Below the pieces are notes generated by a model. That model was not told the origin of the DNA. It made no database searches and saw nothing but the letters and a program-made list of their open reading frames with translations. From Candidatus Daviesbacteria bacterium (lineage in GTDB: Bacteria > Patescibacteria > Microgenomatia > Daviesbacterales > UBA10151): a stretch of DNA of 64,000 bases. Location of the stretch: contig JACPKM010000001.1 of the NCBI GenBank assembly GCA_016187025.1, forward strand, positions 124,001 to 188,000, written 5' to 3'. This document shows, in pieces, positions 16,588 to 23,844 of this stretch. Numbering within the stretch: position 1 is the stretch's first letter; every line of letters starts with the position of its first letter. The position numbers were made by a program, and so were the translations under genes.

Positions 16588-17352
16588 CTACTTGACGAAT
16601 GATTGTTCAATAAAATAATTAATGCTCACAGCATATTCAGTTACCATTCTTGTGTCAAGAGTACGATAGTTATATTTTTCATTATCTTTTAATCGTTTTC
16701 TAAAATGCTCTTCATAGAATTTAGAAAAATCTACAAACTTCAAATACACCTCCCCGATTGTTTTTGCTAACGATTGAACCTCTTCTTCAACTTTATTACC
16801 GCGCATACGCTTTATCATAACCTGTCCTGAATTTTTCATTTCTGCATAAGCCCAAAAGTGCCTATGAAGAGAATCATCTCTTGTATCTCGCAGATGAGTA
16901 AACCATGACATATTATCTTTGAGATATGTTGCGTAAACGCTATCAAACCCTGGACGCTTATTAATAAACCAATCTATATGATCATTAAAAGAGTTTCTGG
17001 GAATAATACCATTCCTTTTATAAAACAGGGGTGTCAAATATGTTATTAGATCCATAATCATTCTAATCCAAACAAAAAAAGATTCAAAATCTATAGGCAA
17101 ATAGATAAAATTCAGTGTGTAACTCTCTGTTGGTAAAATGTTTACCCCACTATCAACTCTAATTCTGTGCATAATTAGATGAAGATTAGAAATCCTCCTA
17201 TCAATAGCAGTAGTCCCTTTGTGAGCTTGACCATAAGGAGTTTTTTGGTCAATTATTCCAGAGAAATGTTTAAAATCCTCTTTTGAAGATAGATAACCAG
17301 TTAGGTTAGGAAATATACTTTGAAAAGGAATGTACATTGGTCTAAGCTCCAT
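16588..17352 (-). CDS. HEPN-like helical protein (candidate RNase toxin)
   Basis: 254 residues, mostly helical. Around residues 150-165 it has HLRDTRDDSLHRHFW, which contains R-x4-H (RDDSLH), the catalytic motif of HEPN ribonucleases. The flanking helices (FFVWIRMIMDLITYLTPLFYK, EEEVQSLAKTIGEVYLKFVDFSKFYEEHF) fit a HEPN four-helix bundle or the related Cthe_2314-type domain. It lies 15 bases after the ImmA/IrrE gene on the same strand and follows the XRE gene. A likely model is a toxin under XRE/peptidase control. Motif by eye only. Confidence 0.5.
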   Translation of the reverse strand: MELRPMYIPFQSIFPNLTGYLSSKEDFKHFSGIIDQKTPYGQAHKGTTAIDRRISNLHLIMHRIRVDSGVNILPTESYTLNFIYLPIDFESFFVWIRMIMDLITYLTPLFYKRNGIIPRNSFNDHIDWFINKRPGFDSVYATYLKDNMSWFTHLRDTRDDSLHRHFWAYAEMKNSGQVMIKRMRGNKVEEEVQSLAKTIGEVYLKFVDFSKFYEEHFRKRLKDNEKYNYRTLDTRMVTEYAVSINYFIEQSFVK

Positions 17353-17366
17353 ATTTGTAAAATATG

Positions 17367-17870
17367 TTAGGAAGATCGCAAATAGGAATACTTTTCAGCA
17401 AGCCTGAGAGTGTTTAAACGAACCCACAAAGCCTGCTTGCTGACTAAATACTTCCCAAGAAGCTGACTTTCGTCTATCCTATTTAATGCTAAGTCGTTTT
17501 CCAGAAAATCTTTTGGCATCAATAATTCTGCTGCAAAAGAGTCCGCTTCCCTCTCCTGCTGAAAATGGTGATCATAGAATATTGTCTCATCCTCTATAAA
17601 TGCGTTTTCAAAATGAGCGTGTCCGTTGATAAAATGGCCTAGTTCGTGACCAATGGTATAGCGTTGTAAAGTTACAGGATGCTTTTCATTTACACCAATT
17701 GCTTTAACTCCGTTCTCAATTAAAACCATTCCTTTTCTCTTTTCAGGGAATGGGAAAGGTATAATCGTAAAACCTAGTATTTTAGCAATCTTTTCTACAT
17801 CAACAGGTGCTTCTAAAATACGAGCGGACTTAAGGAGGGTTTGAGCCTGAATTCTGTTAGAGCTACTCAT
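17367..17870 (-). CDS. ImmA/IrrE-family metallopeptidase
   Basis: I chose ATG 17870 (MSSSNRIQAQ) over an in-frame TTG six codons upstream; it gives an 8-base overlap with the XRE gene. About 167 residues. The zinc site is clear: TIGHELGHFINGH (HExxH) and, 28 residues later, READSFAAELLMPK, the glutamate ligand and the invariant ELLMP of the family. ImmA-type peptidases cleave their partner XRE repressor to switch on element excision or stress genes. The overlap with an XRE gene is the textbook arrangement. It probably controls the divergent or downstream genes of this island. Confidence 0.9.
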   Translation of the reverse strand: MSSSNRIQAQTLLKSARILEAPVDVEKIAKILGFTIIPFPFPEKRKGMVLIENGVKAIGVNEKHPVTLQRYTIGHELGHFINGHAHFENAFIEDETIFYDHHFQQEREADSFAAELLMPKDFLENDLALNRIDESQLLGKYLVSKQALWVRLNTLRLAEKYSYLRSS

Positions 17871-18216
17871 TAGATTTATCTTTTGCAAGCTCTCTTGCCA
17901 GTTTTATAAAATCATCTGAAACTTTATCTGCATACTTTTTTTCCTTTGGAGTTATATCCTTCGCATCTCTGCTTTGAACAAAAGAGGGGTGGGCTACGGA
18001 ATTTCTTTCCTCAATGCTTAAAAATTCGGTTACCGGCACATCCAAAAAGTTCGCTATAACATAAAGATCCCTAACAGTCACATCTGTTTTTCCTCTTTCT
18101 ATATCAGATATAGTTGCATGGGTTCTACTAAGTGCGACACCTAAAGCCTCCTGTGATTTCCCTCTTTCAATCCTTAGTTGACGGATTTTTGCTCCTAATT
18201 CTTCTTTTGTAATCAT
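17863..18216 (-). CDS. XRE-family repressor partnered with ImmA/IrrE peptidase
   Basis: 117 residues. Residues 1-70 are a Cro/C1 HTH (LGAKIRQLRIERGKSQEALGVALSRTHATISDIERGKTDVTVRDLYVIANFLDV). A linker and a charged C-terminal part (KKYADKVSDDFIKLARELAKD) may be the peptidase's target. It is first in an operon with the ImmA/IrrE gene (8-base overlap) and the HEPN-like gene. An inverted repeat (18244-18270) just upstream of its start is a likely operator for autoregulation. Confidence 0.88.
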   Translation of the reverse strand: MITKEELGAKIRQLRIERGKSQEALGVALSRTHATISDIERGKTDVTVRDLYVIANFLDVPVTEFLSIEERNSVAHPSFVQSRDAKDITPKEKKYADKVSDDFIKLARELAKDKSNE

Positions 18217-18243
18217 TGTTTAGCTTTAAATATTGTAACACAT

Positions 18244-18270
18244 ACTTACAAGTAATCAACTGTTGTAAGT
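18244..18270. promoter_or_regulatory. Candidate operator between divergent genes
   Basis: ACTTACAA (18244-18251) and TTGTAAGT (18263-18270) form a perfect 8-bp inverted repeat with an 11-base spacer. More TTGTAA/TTACAA half-sites follow at about 18295 and 18329-18336. It sits just upstream of the XRE/ImmA operon, and a TTGACA (18275-18280) lies beside it on the + strand. This layout suits XRE binding. Confidence 0.55.
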
Positions 18271-18366
18271 TTTATTGACAAATATCTGAATCTATTGTAA
18301 GCTATACTTAAACTATTACAGTTATTCTTACAATACAACTTAGAAATCTGAAAGGGGGTGATTAAA

Positions 18367-18492
18367 TTGGCAGCAAAAACAAGGACAGAAGGTAGAAACG
18401 CAAAAAACGGCAGATTTGTTAAGGATAGCTACGTAAAGCAACATCCTAACACTACAGTGCTTGAGCGGATCAAAAACCCTAATAAAGGTTAA
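18367..18492 (+). CDS. Small basic protein (41 aa), TTG start
   Basis: A frame from TTG 18367 encodes 41 residues beginning with the start codon then AAKTRTEGRNAKNGRFVKDSY and ending RIKNPNKG. A strong AAAGGGGGTGAT ribosome-binding site precedes the start by six bases. It is very basic, rich in Asn and Lys. It lies immediately downstream of the operator region and before a strong terminator hairpin, so it is a single-gene transcript. Nucleic-acid binding is likely from charge alone. Function unknown. Confidence 0.5.
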   Translation: MAAKTRTEGRNAKNGRFVKDSYVKQHPNTTVLERIKNPNKG

Positions 18493-18499
18493 GGATAAA

Positions 18500-18529
18500 A
18501 GAGGAAGGGAGCCACAATTCCCTTCCTCT
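18500..18529. terminator. Bidirectional hairpin terminator
   Basis: AGAGGAAGGGA (18500-18510) pairs perfectly with TCCCTTCCTCT (18519-18529), an 11-bp stem with an 8-base loop and a T-rich stretch after it. It lies between the small + gene ending at 18492 and the convergent XRE gene ending at 18549. Confidence 0.75.
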
Positions 18530-18548
18530 ATTCTTTCATTACTTACCA

Positions 18549-18758
18549 TTAAAAGTCAAACAATTGAAGAATCTTTACATCTAAAGCGTTAGCAATCTTC
18601 CATATGGTTTTTAACATTGGATCTCTATTACCATTCTCCAGCTCATTAATGGTAGTAAGATCCAACTTTGACTTTTGAGCCAAGGCAAGTTGAGACATCT
18701 TTCTCTGCTCTCGTAGCTTCTTAACCCTTTGTCCAAATCTCTCATTAACTGTAGCCAT
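18549..18758 (-). CDS. XRE-family helix-turn-helix protein
   Basis: 69 residues: FGQRVKKLREQRKMSQLALAQKSKLDLTTINELENGNRDPMLKTIWKIANALDV, one complete Cro/C1 domain with a short LQLFDF end. It is similar to the bare XRE protein at 5075-5287 (the ending QELFPF vs LQLFDF and the same helix spacing), which marks the equivalent left part of element 1. It is likely a repressor of element 2 genes. Confidence 0.85.
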   Translation of the reverse strand: MATVNERFGQRVKKLREQRKMSQLALAQKSKLDLTTINELENGNRDPMLKTIWKIANALDVKILQLFDF

Positions 18759-18867
18759 ATATTAAAAAAGTATGGCGCAGATGCCATACTTGCGATATGG
18801 CGAGGATGCCAAATTTGGTGCTTGTCCTCTAGCTAAAAATTACATAAAATAGCATTGTAGTATTTCT

Positions 18868-19578
18868 ATGCGTACTTGGTATAAAAAATCAATTGTTATT
18901 ATTGGTTCAATTATTCTTTTCTTCCCTGTGGGATTATTTCTAATGTGGAAATATGCAGGATGGAATAAAAAGGTTAAGTGGGCAATTACCTCTTTATTTG
19001 CCTTTGTAATCCTAATAAGCTTAATTCCAAGTAAACAGGCTATTGTCCCAACAACCGCCACTCCACCCCCTACACAAAACCCCTCTCCTAAGCCTACTCT
19101 TAAACCCCTATCTTCCCCTGTTCCTGCAGTTAAACCAGCAAATGAAGCTGTTTCTTCAACATTAGAGAAGATAGAAAAACTTGTAGCTGAAAAATATCCT
19201 AACTTTGAAGTAACAATTTGGAACAAGGACTCGGAATTAGCCACTGAGGGTGAAATTCCATACGAAGTTATTCTTAATGGTTCATTTAATGAAACTGCGT
19301 CCAGCTGCGATGCTGCAAAGAAGGCTTCCTACTACATGTTAGAAACTTTCTATAAGGATAATGAGATAAGACCTATTCTAAGCCGGGTATTAATTACCTT
19401 CCCTTATTACTTAAGAGTCAGTTTAGGCGCAAGTGATGGGGTGTCTATGGCAGAAGGTAGTGGCTTTTCTGGTCCAACTAATTTCTGGAAAGTTGTTGAA
19501 AGTGCGGGAATGGGTGAGAACGAGCAGGGAGAGATGGAAGCTCGTAGCTGGGCAGTCTATCTGACCCGGTGTAAATAG
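18868..19578 (+). CDS. Membrane protein with Pro-rich linker and extracytoplasmic domain
   Basis: 236 residues. Two hydrophobic helices (about 7-29 SIVIIGSIILFFPVGLFLMW and 36-54 WAITSLFAFVILISLI) are followed by a Thr/Pro-rich linker (about 60-90) and a soluble domain of about 145 residues with two or three cysteines (SSCDAAKKASYYML, LTRCK). The N-terminal architecture resembles that of the secreted nuclease at 5399-6367 in element 1, which also has two helices then a Pro/Thr linker. A conserved 'two-helix anchor + cargo' pattern in the two elements is possible. The soluble domain is unknown to me. Confidence 0.65.
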   Translation: MRTWYKKSIVIIGSIILFFPVGLFLMWKYAGWNKKVKWAITSLFAFVILISLIPSKQAIVPTTATPPPTQNPSPKPTLKPLSSPVPAVKPANEAVSSTLEKIEKLVAEKYPNFEVTIWNKDSELATEGEIPYEVILNGSFNETASSCDAAKKASYYMLETFYKDNEIRPILSRVLITFPYYLRVSLGASDGVSMAEGSGFSGPTNFWKVVESAGMGENEQGEMEARSWAVYLTRCK

Positions 19579-19688
19579 GCTCTCACACCTTATTTCTATT
19601 TATTAATAATCTATTACCATAATCAATTATCACAGGGCTAAAAACCACCCTTAAGACGGTGAGATTGGTGATTGACCACAGATTGAGG

Positions 19689-19752
19689 TGTCTCAAAAAC
19701 TAGTGGCATATTTGTGGCTAAAATGCCACAGTAGGAGGGAGTTTTTGAGACA
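19689..19752 (+). ncRNA. Hairpin element, copy A, with nested stem
   Basis: Outer stem: 13 bases at 19689-19701 (TGTCTCAAAAACT) pair perfectly with 19740-19752. Inside is GTGGCA...TGCCAC with a loop containing ATTTGTGGCTAAAA. The loop core GGCATATTTGTGGCTAAAA recurs in copy B. It lies in the 444-base gap 19579-20022. Strand is taken from the following gene. Confidence 0.55.
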
Positions 19753-19897
19753 GTTTTGACAAATCCAGGGGGAATGATGGCTCAAGTAGGTTAAAAAGAT
19801 TCCATAATGCACTATAGAATCTTTTTAATAAACCAATCTTCTCGTATTTATTTCAATTTTATTTAAAGCTATTAAAAATCTCTGATGGTCATAAAGT

Positions 19898-19961
19898 TCT
19901 CCCTAAAATTAGGGCATATTTTGAGGCTAAAAACACTAAAAGAAGGGGGATATTTGGGAGA
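19898..19961 (+). ncRNA. Hairpin element, copy B
   Basis: TCTCCC (19898-19903) pairs with GGGAGA (19956-19961), enclosing GGCATATTTTGAGGCTAAAA and an AG-rich 3' side (AGAAGGGGGA). The enclosed sequence matches copy A almost base for base, while the outer stem differs but still pairs. GGGAGAG also has a complement CTCTCCC at about 19993, a possible alternative fold. I see no gene between 19579 and 20022. Confidence 0.5.
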
Positions 19962-20022
19962 GGTGTTGTGCCTGAAGCATATATTTGTTAACTCTCTCCC
20001 AGGTCTCTATAATCGCTCTTAG

Positions 20023-20868
20023 ATGAAGATTGAGAAAAAATATAGGTTTATTGATATCCAGGGAAGTGATTTTGGCAAACTAACCGATATTGCCTATCTT
20101 GTTGATAATTTATATTTTCTAGATAAAGTTGAGGAAATAAGAGAAAAACTCGGTCTGACTTTTGAGTACCCCCTGTCCAAAACAGATGAGGAAAAGATTG
20201 ACAAGATGTTTGAATACAAAAATAAAGAGCTAAATGAAAACCTTTCTAAAGAAGCTGAAAGAATTAGAAAACTTTTTAAAATGCCGCCCCATTTTAGAGA
20301 AGTCATACAGATTGCAATTATTTATGGAAAAATTAATGACTTTAATTACTCAAAAGCATACTTGGAAAAACAAGAAATTACACCTACTAATGATCCTAAC
20401 GAAGTACCGGATATTAAATACTGCATTGTTATCCATTCAGGTACAGGAATTGAAGATATTAAGAAAGTATTTAGGAAATTTCAGGATGAAGTAAGAATAA
20501 ACTTCAAAGCATCAGAAGAAGAAAAGCACAGGTACAATTTTGGTTATTGGCTTGAATTTGGTTTGACCAGACCAATGGATCCAAAAACCAGTATCACTGA
20601 TCTCCGCCCCTTATATCATCTTAGAAGGAATGGGATGAAGCCTTTGGAAATTGCACTAAAAGATTTAAGAATATCTAAAAAACAATATAAAGAGGCTTTA
20701 GAGGGATGTAGGCTGAATAATAAAGGCAGACTGGACAATAAAGAGAAAAGTAAAAGATATGATGAATGTGATGCTTTAATTGTAAGGGTTCAACAAAGAA
20801 GAGATAGTATTAAGTCCCTTATAAAGCGATATATTGACTTTCTTAGTGCTCCAAATTCATTATTGTAA
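20023..20868 (+). CDS. Hypothetical protein of accessory element 2
   Basis: 281 residues, highly charged and helical. The N-terminal half has a coiled-coil segment (EEKIDKMFEYKNKELNENLSKEAERIRKLF). The middle is beta-rich (DIKYCIVIHSGTGIEDIKKVFRKF), and the end is helical with DLRPLYHLRRNGMKPLEIALKDLRISKKQYKEAL, reminiscent of a small helix-turn-helix. It is in the same place as the 270-aa protein of element 1 and follows the paired hairpins. A replication or regulatory role for the element is plausible. No family recognised. Confidence 0.6.
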   Translation: MKIEKKYRFIDIQGSDFGKLTDIAYLVDNLYFLDKVEEIREKLGLTFEYPLSKTDEEKIDKMFEYKNKELNENLSKEAERIRKLFKMPPHFREVIQIAIIYGKINDFNYSKAYLEKQEITPTNDPNEVPDIKYCIVIHSGTGIEDIKKVFRKFQDEVRINFKASEEEKHRYNFGYWLEFGLTRPMDPKTSITDLRPLYHLRRNGMKPLEIALKDLRISKKQYKEALEGCRLNNKGRLDNKEKSKRYDECDALIVRVQQRRDSIKSLIKRYIDFLSAPNSLL

Positions 20869-20932
20869 ACACTTAACTCCTTCCTATCTACAACCCATAC
20901 TTTTCTAATTTCAGGATCTAAAATAAACCCAA

Positions 20933-21091
20933 ATGCTGGGAAATATTGAAAACAAATCCAAGATTGACTATCAAAAGCAGATTGAACTTGCAGCGGAACA
21001 GCTAGCTCAAATCTTAATCCAGCAGGTCATAAGTAAAAATAACCAGATTAAAAACAAAATTAATAATAAATATGGAGAATCAAACAGATAA
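20933..21091 (+). CDS. Small element protein (52 aa) upstream of DUF5659
   Basis: A 52-residue frame: MLGNIENKSKIDYQKQIELA followed by AEQLAQILIQQVISKN and an Asn/Lys-rich tail. It overlaps the DUF5659 start by 20 bases. The helix (A)AEQLAxIL(I)xQ(V/I) matches the small gene at 7327-7467, which holds the same slot in element 1. Function unknown. The overlap suggests translational coupling with DUF5659. Confidence 0.5.
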   Translation: MLGNIENKSKIDYQKQIELAAEQLAQILIQQVISKNNQIKNKINNKYGESNR

Positions 21092-21323
21092 TTTTTCAAC
21101 ATCAGACATAAAAATTGCAAGCTATCTTCTAAGTAAAGGCATATCACTTATTGGGGTCGAGAGACCACAGGTCAGAAAAGTTATTTTTGTCTTCGAAAAG
21201 TCCAATTTAATCACACAATTAATCCAAGATTATTTATCAGATAAAGCAATCGTAAATCCGAGAGTTTTGTTTGAAAGTTTTGCAAACCTGAAAAGTATTA
21301 TTTTTAGAGAAATAGGGATTTAA
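21072..21323 (+). CDS. DUF5659-like small protein
   Basis: 83 residues: NFSTSDIKIASYLLSKGISL, then KVIFVFEKSNLITQLIQDYLS, VNPRVLFESFANLKSIIF. This is closer to the DUF5659 consensus than its paralogue at 7477-7734 (F.TsDI..A.yLl.kGi, kv.FvFe.s, Vnp..lf.s...Lks.i). It is followed by an RHH gene 26 bases later. It belongs to an operon running toward the replication genes. Role unknown. Confidence 0.68.
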   Translation: MENQTDNFSTSDIKIASYLLSKGISLIGVERPQVRKVIFVFEKSNLITQLIQDYLSDKAIVNPRVLFESFANLKSIIFREIGI

Positions 21324-21349
21324 AGACAAGTAAAGAATTGATAATAAAT

Positions 21350-21559
21350 ATGCATAATACCAAATTAAGCCCATTCCAAAATAAACAAATTAACAAAAAC
21401 CATACAACCTTGGTGCGGATAGATGCCGAGTTGCATAGATTACTGAAAATAAAGGCAGTGGCAGAAAGAACCACTATCAGGACTCTTATAGAAGGTGCTC
21501 TGGCAGATGTATTGGAAGTGAAATCTGATAAGAAACAGGGAGTTGAGAATAATGATTAA
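21350..21559 (+). CDS. Ribbon-helix-helix (CopG/Arc-type) protein
   Basis: 69 residues from ATG 21350; an in-frame TTG at 21338 is less likely. The core TLVRIDAELHRLLKIKAVAERTTIRTLIEGALADVL is a ribbon-helix-helix and is clearly related to the 47-aa protein at 8062-8205. The tail is charged. The RepO-like gene begins within its last codons (ATG 21552), so they are translated together. It probably represses the replication operon. Confidence 0.72.
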   Translation: MHNTKLSPFQNKQINKNHTTLVRIDAELHRLLKIKAVAERTTIRTLIEGALADVLEVKSDKKQGVENND

Positions 21560-22403
21560 AAATTTAGCAGTCCAATATGAAAATCCCAGTACTGATTACT
21601 TCAAGGTTAGGAATAGTTTTGCGGAGGCACTTGCGCGTATTAACACCTCTGAATATGAAACAAGGTTGTTGTGGGTGATAATACGCAAAACCTGGGGTTG
21701 GAATAAAGATGAAGACTATATTTCAGTAACTCAATTCGAGAAGGCAACAGGTATTAACAGAAGCAATGCACACCCTTCTCTACTCAAACTTGAAGAAAAG
21801 AAAATTATCATAATTAATAGAACAGGTCATATTAATAAGTATAGGATCAATACCAATGTTAATGAGTGGGTGCACAAGGAAGGGAAAAATGTTATTCCCA
21901 TAAATAATGTTATTCCAGCAGATAATATTATCCCTCCAACTAATACCCCGTTATTTGAGGACATAACAACTTCGTTATCTCAAGAGACCATAACAAAAGA
22001 AACAGAAAAGACAATTAAACAAAACACAAGTAATATAAATAGCGACAGTATTAAAAATTCATTACCAGTGAAAACAGAACAACCTAATAAACAGATCCCT
22101 CTTCAGAAACTGGTTTCTTATTATAAGCAGCTCTACAAAGGTAAATTTAACCATGAACCAGTCATTAGCAGTATGAGTTGGGGGAAATGGGGAAAGTTGC
22201 TGAAAACAAAACTTGAACAAGGATATTCCTTAAAAGAAATTGCCATCCTGCTTCAAACTTTTGCTAAATCAAAAGAATCAGATCCAAAAAGACTAGGTTT
22301 TGACCTTGGCGCCTTCTTTTCCGATTATGTCTTCAATAAAATGCAAGCAATTAAAAGCAAGAGGGTTGATGTAGCCACGGAAGGAAAATATGATAAATAT
22401 TAA
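21552..22403 (+). CDS. Phage replication protein O-like initiator
   Basis: 283 residues from ATG 21552. The N-terminal 100 residues, VRNSFAEALARINTSEYETRLLWVIIRKTWGWNKDEDYISVTQFEKATGINRSNAHPSLLKLEEKKIIIINRTG, match the winged-helix Phage_rep_O domain that binds the phage origin (W.WnK..d.iS..q....tgi....v...l..L...gii). A long Thr/Asn-rich linker follows, and a C-terminal domain with SWGKWGKLLKTKLEQG ends the protein. It partners the helicase loader encoded next (14-base overlap). An origin would be expected in or near this gene. Confidence 0.78.
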   Translation: MIKNLAVQYENPSTDYFKVRNSFAEALARINTSEYETRLLWVIIRKTWGWNKDEDYISVTQFEKATGINRSNAHPSLLKLEEKKIIIINRTGHINKYRINTNVNEWVHKEGKNVIPINNVIPADNIIPPTNTPLFEDITTSLSQETITKETEKTIKQNTSNINSDSIKNSLPVKTEQPNKQIPLQKLVSYYKQLYKGKFNHEPVISSMSWGKWGKLLKTKLEQGYSLKEIAILLQTFAKSKESDPKRLGFDLGAFFSDYVFNKMQAIKSKRVDVATEGKYDKY

Positions 22404-23256
22404 ATCTAACCTGCCTATTTGTAGTTTGTGTGGTAAACAGATTAATTCCCTTGGTTTTGAGGATAGAATTATTAGGAATCACCGAGATAAACCAGATGAA
22501 TTTGGATTGTGGAATTTAGATGCACAGCTTGATATTAAAGAATTTGAAAAAGATATTCACTTAAAGTGCCGCATTCGGTGTGCCAGATATTATCGTGTTG
22601 AGTTGAAACGTAAATGGCTTTCAACAGAGCTGTTTGAGGTTACTAACGATAACAGAACCGCATATGAAGCCCTAGAAAAAATGAAGGGGATGAATTATGA
22701 AGAGATGAAATCTAACGGTATATACCTTTACGGGCAGCCTGGAACAGGTAAAACACATTTACTTACTGATCTTTGCCGCACCATCACTGACCGACATACC
22801 AATCTGGCTAATATATCATGGGTAAACACTTCAGATATGCTTATAAATCTCCGTTCTAGCTTCGGCAAAAAATATGAATATAGGGAAGAAACTGAATCAG
22901 AAAAGATCCTAAAAAAATTAAAAGCCAGATTTTTATTTTTAGACGATCTGGGCACAGAAGCTGCCACAGAGTGGGCAAAGGAAATTCTCTATGGAGCTAT
23001 AAATTATAGGTATGATGAACAGCTTCCACTCTTTGTAACCAGCAACTTATCTCCTAAAGAATTGGAAGACAAAATGGGGGATAAATTTACTTCGAGAATA
23101 GTTGGAATGTGTAAGCCTGTAAGGATAGCAGGAGAAGATCGGCGTTTAGATGCCAAGGAACAAAATCCTAATATAGCATTGCCCATATTCTCATATCAAA
23201 TGGCATATTGGAATCCAGAGGAAAACGTACCTGAAAATAAGGCAGGTAGAAATTAA
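22390..23256 (+). CDS. DnaC/IstB-type AAA+ helicase loader
   Basis: 288 residues. An N-terminal zinc-finger-like part (CSLCGKQ ... KCRIRCARY) precedes an AAA+ core. Walker A is GQPGTGKTH (about 115-123), Walker B is FLFLDDLGTE, sensor 1 is LFVTSNLSP and the arginine finger region is FTSRIVGM. This is the DnaC/DnaI/phage-P family that loads replicative helicase. With the RepO-like gene it forms a lambda/phi80-type replication module, so element 2 can replicate itself, perhaps as a phage-plasmid or prophage remnant. No structural phage genes are in the window. Confidence 0.88.
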   Translation: MINIKSNLPICSLCGKQINSLGFEDRIIRNHRDKPDEFGLWNLDAQLDIKEFEKDIHLKCRIRCARYYRVELKRKWLSTELFEVTNDNRTAYEALEKMKGMNYEEMKSNGIYLYGQPGTGKTHLLTDLCRTITDRHTNLANISWVNTSDMLINLRSSFGKKYEYREETESEKILKKLKARFLFLDDLGTEAATEWAKEILYGAINYRYDEQLPLFVTSNLSPKELEDKMGDKFTSRIVGMCKPVRIAGEDRRLDAKEQNPNIALPIFSYQMAYWNPEENVPENKAGRN

Positions 23257-23271
23257 AGAAAGGGGGTTTAA

Positions 23272-23427
23272 GTGTCTAAATATATTTTGCTAGTAAAGAA
23301 AAGCGGGCAAGTTATCAAATTAGCATCCAAGGATTTCCCCATACAAAGAAGAGGAGGGGTAGGCGTAAAAGCAGTTATCCTTGCTAAGGGTGATGCGGTA
23401 GTAGCGGCAGTTGCACTTGAAAGTTAA
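23272..23427 (+). CDS. GyrA-box microprotein (single GyrA C-terminal blade)
   Basis: 51 residues from GTG 23272, with AAAGGGGG as ribosome-binding site. It reads MSKYILLVKKSGQVIKLAS, then KDFPIQRRGGVGVKAVILAKGD and AVVAAVALES. QRRGGVG is the gyrase-specific 'GyrA box' (QRRGG(K/R)G), and the flanks match one complete blade of the GyrA C-terminal DNA-wrapping propeller (...kGrvkrl....f..QRRGGkGvka..L..gD.vv...). In GyrA six such blades wrap DNA; here one blade stands alone in a mobile element. It might mimic GyrA, bind or wrap DNA, or form a homo-oligomeric propeller. It sits directly after the helicase loader. Confidence 0.7.
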   Translation: MSKYILLVKKSGQVIKLASKDFPIQRRGGVGVKAVILAKGDAVVAAVALES

Positions 23428-23472
23428 TGTATCAATTTAAAAAATACAAAGTATGGAAGGAGGTGAGCTTAT

Positions 23473-23721
23473 TTGAAAATTTTAACTTTTAGCAGAATTT
23501 CTTCTCAAGATCAGGAGAAATTGGCTTTACAACAAAGTCATAAACAGGATGTTGAGGTGGAAAACGAAAATGGATGTACCTACCTGGTTTGTCATAAGTG
23601 TGATGGTTTTTGGGTGGTGGACACGCTCTCTAGATGGATCAGATACCCTAAAGGAGAGTTGAGAGAAAGAAAACGCTACCCAAAACCAAGATGTCCATTT
23701 TGTGATAAAGTCGGAGTTTAA
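23473..23721 (+). CDS. Small zinc-ribbon protein
   Basis: 82 residues from TTG 23473, with a perfect AAGGAGGTGA ribosome-binding site upstream. CTYLVCHKCDGFWVV and PRCPFCDKVGV form a C-x2-C ... C-x2-C zinc ribbon with a basic loop between (LRERKRYPKP). The same pattern, shorter, is found in the 55-aa protein at 23845-24012, so they look like a duplicated pair. Small ribbons of this kind bind nucleic acid or proteins. It follows the GyrA-box gene by 45 bases and probably shares its transcript. Confidence 0.65.
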   Translation: MKILTFSRISSQDQEKLALQQSHKQDVEVENENGCTYLVCHKCDGFWVVDTLSRWIRYPKGELRERKRYPKPRCPFCDKVGV

Positions 23722-23760
23722 TATTTACTATGAGGTATATATAATAAATTAGCTAATAAA

Positions 23761-23801
23761 AATAGAGCCTCCAGGCCTGAATAACCAAGGGAAGCTCTAT
23801 T
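23761..23801 (+). promoter_or_regulatory. Perfect 8-bp hairpin upstream of the recombinase genes
   Basis: AATAGAGC (23761-23768) pairs with GCTCTATT (23794-23801). Twenty-odd bases further on, GCCCTATT (23834-23841) can also pair with the first arm with one mismatch, and GGCG...CGCC pairs locally. Two competing pairings suggest an attenuator-type leader for the zinc-ribbon/recombinase transcript. It lies between 23721 and 23845. Confidence 0.45.
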
Positions 23802-23844
23802 ACGCTTAGGTGAGTCGTTTTGAGGCGGACTACGCCCTATTTGT

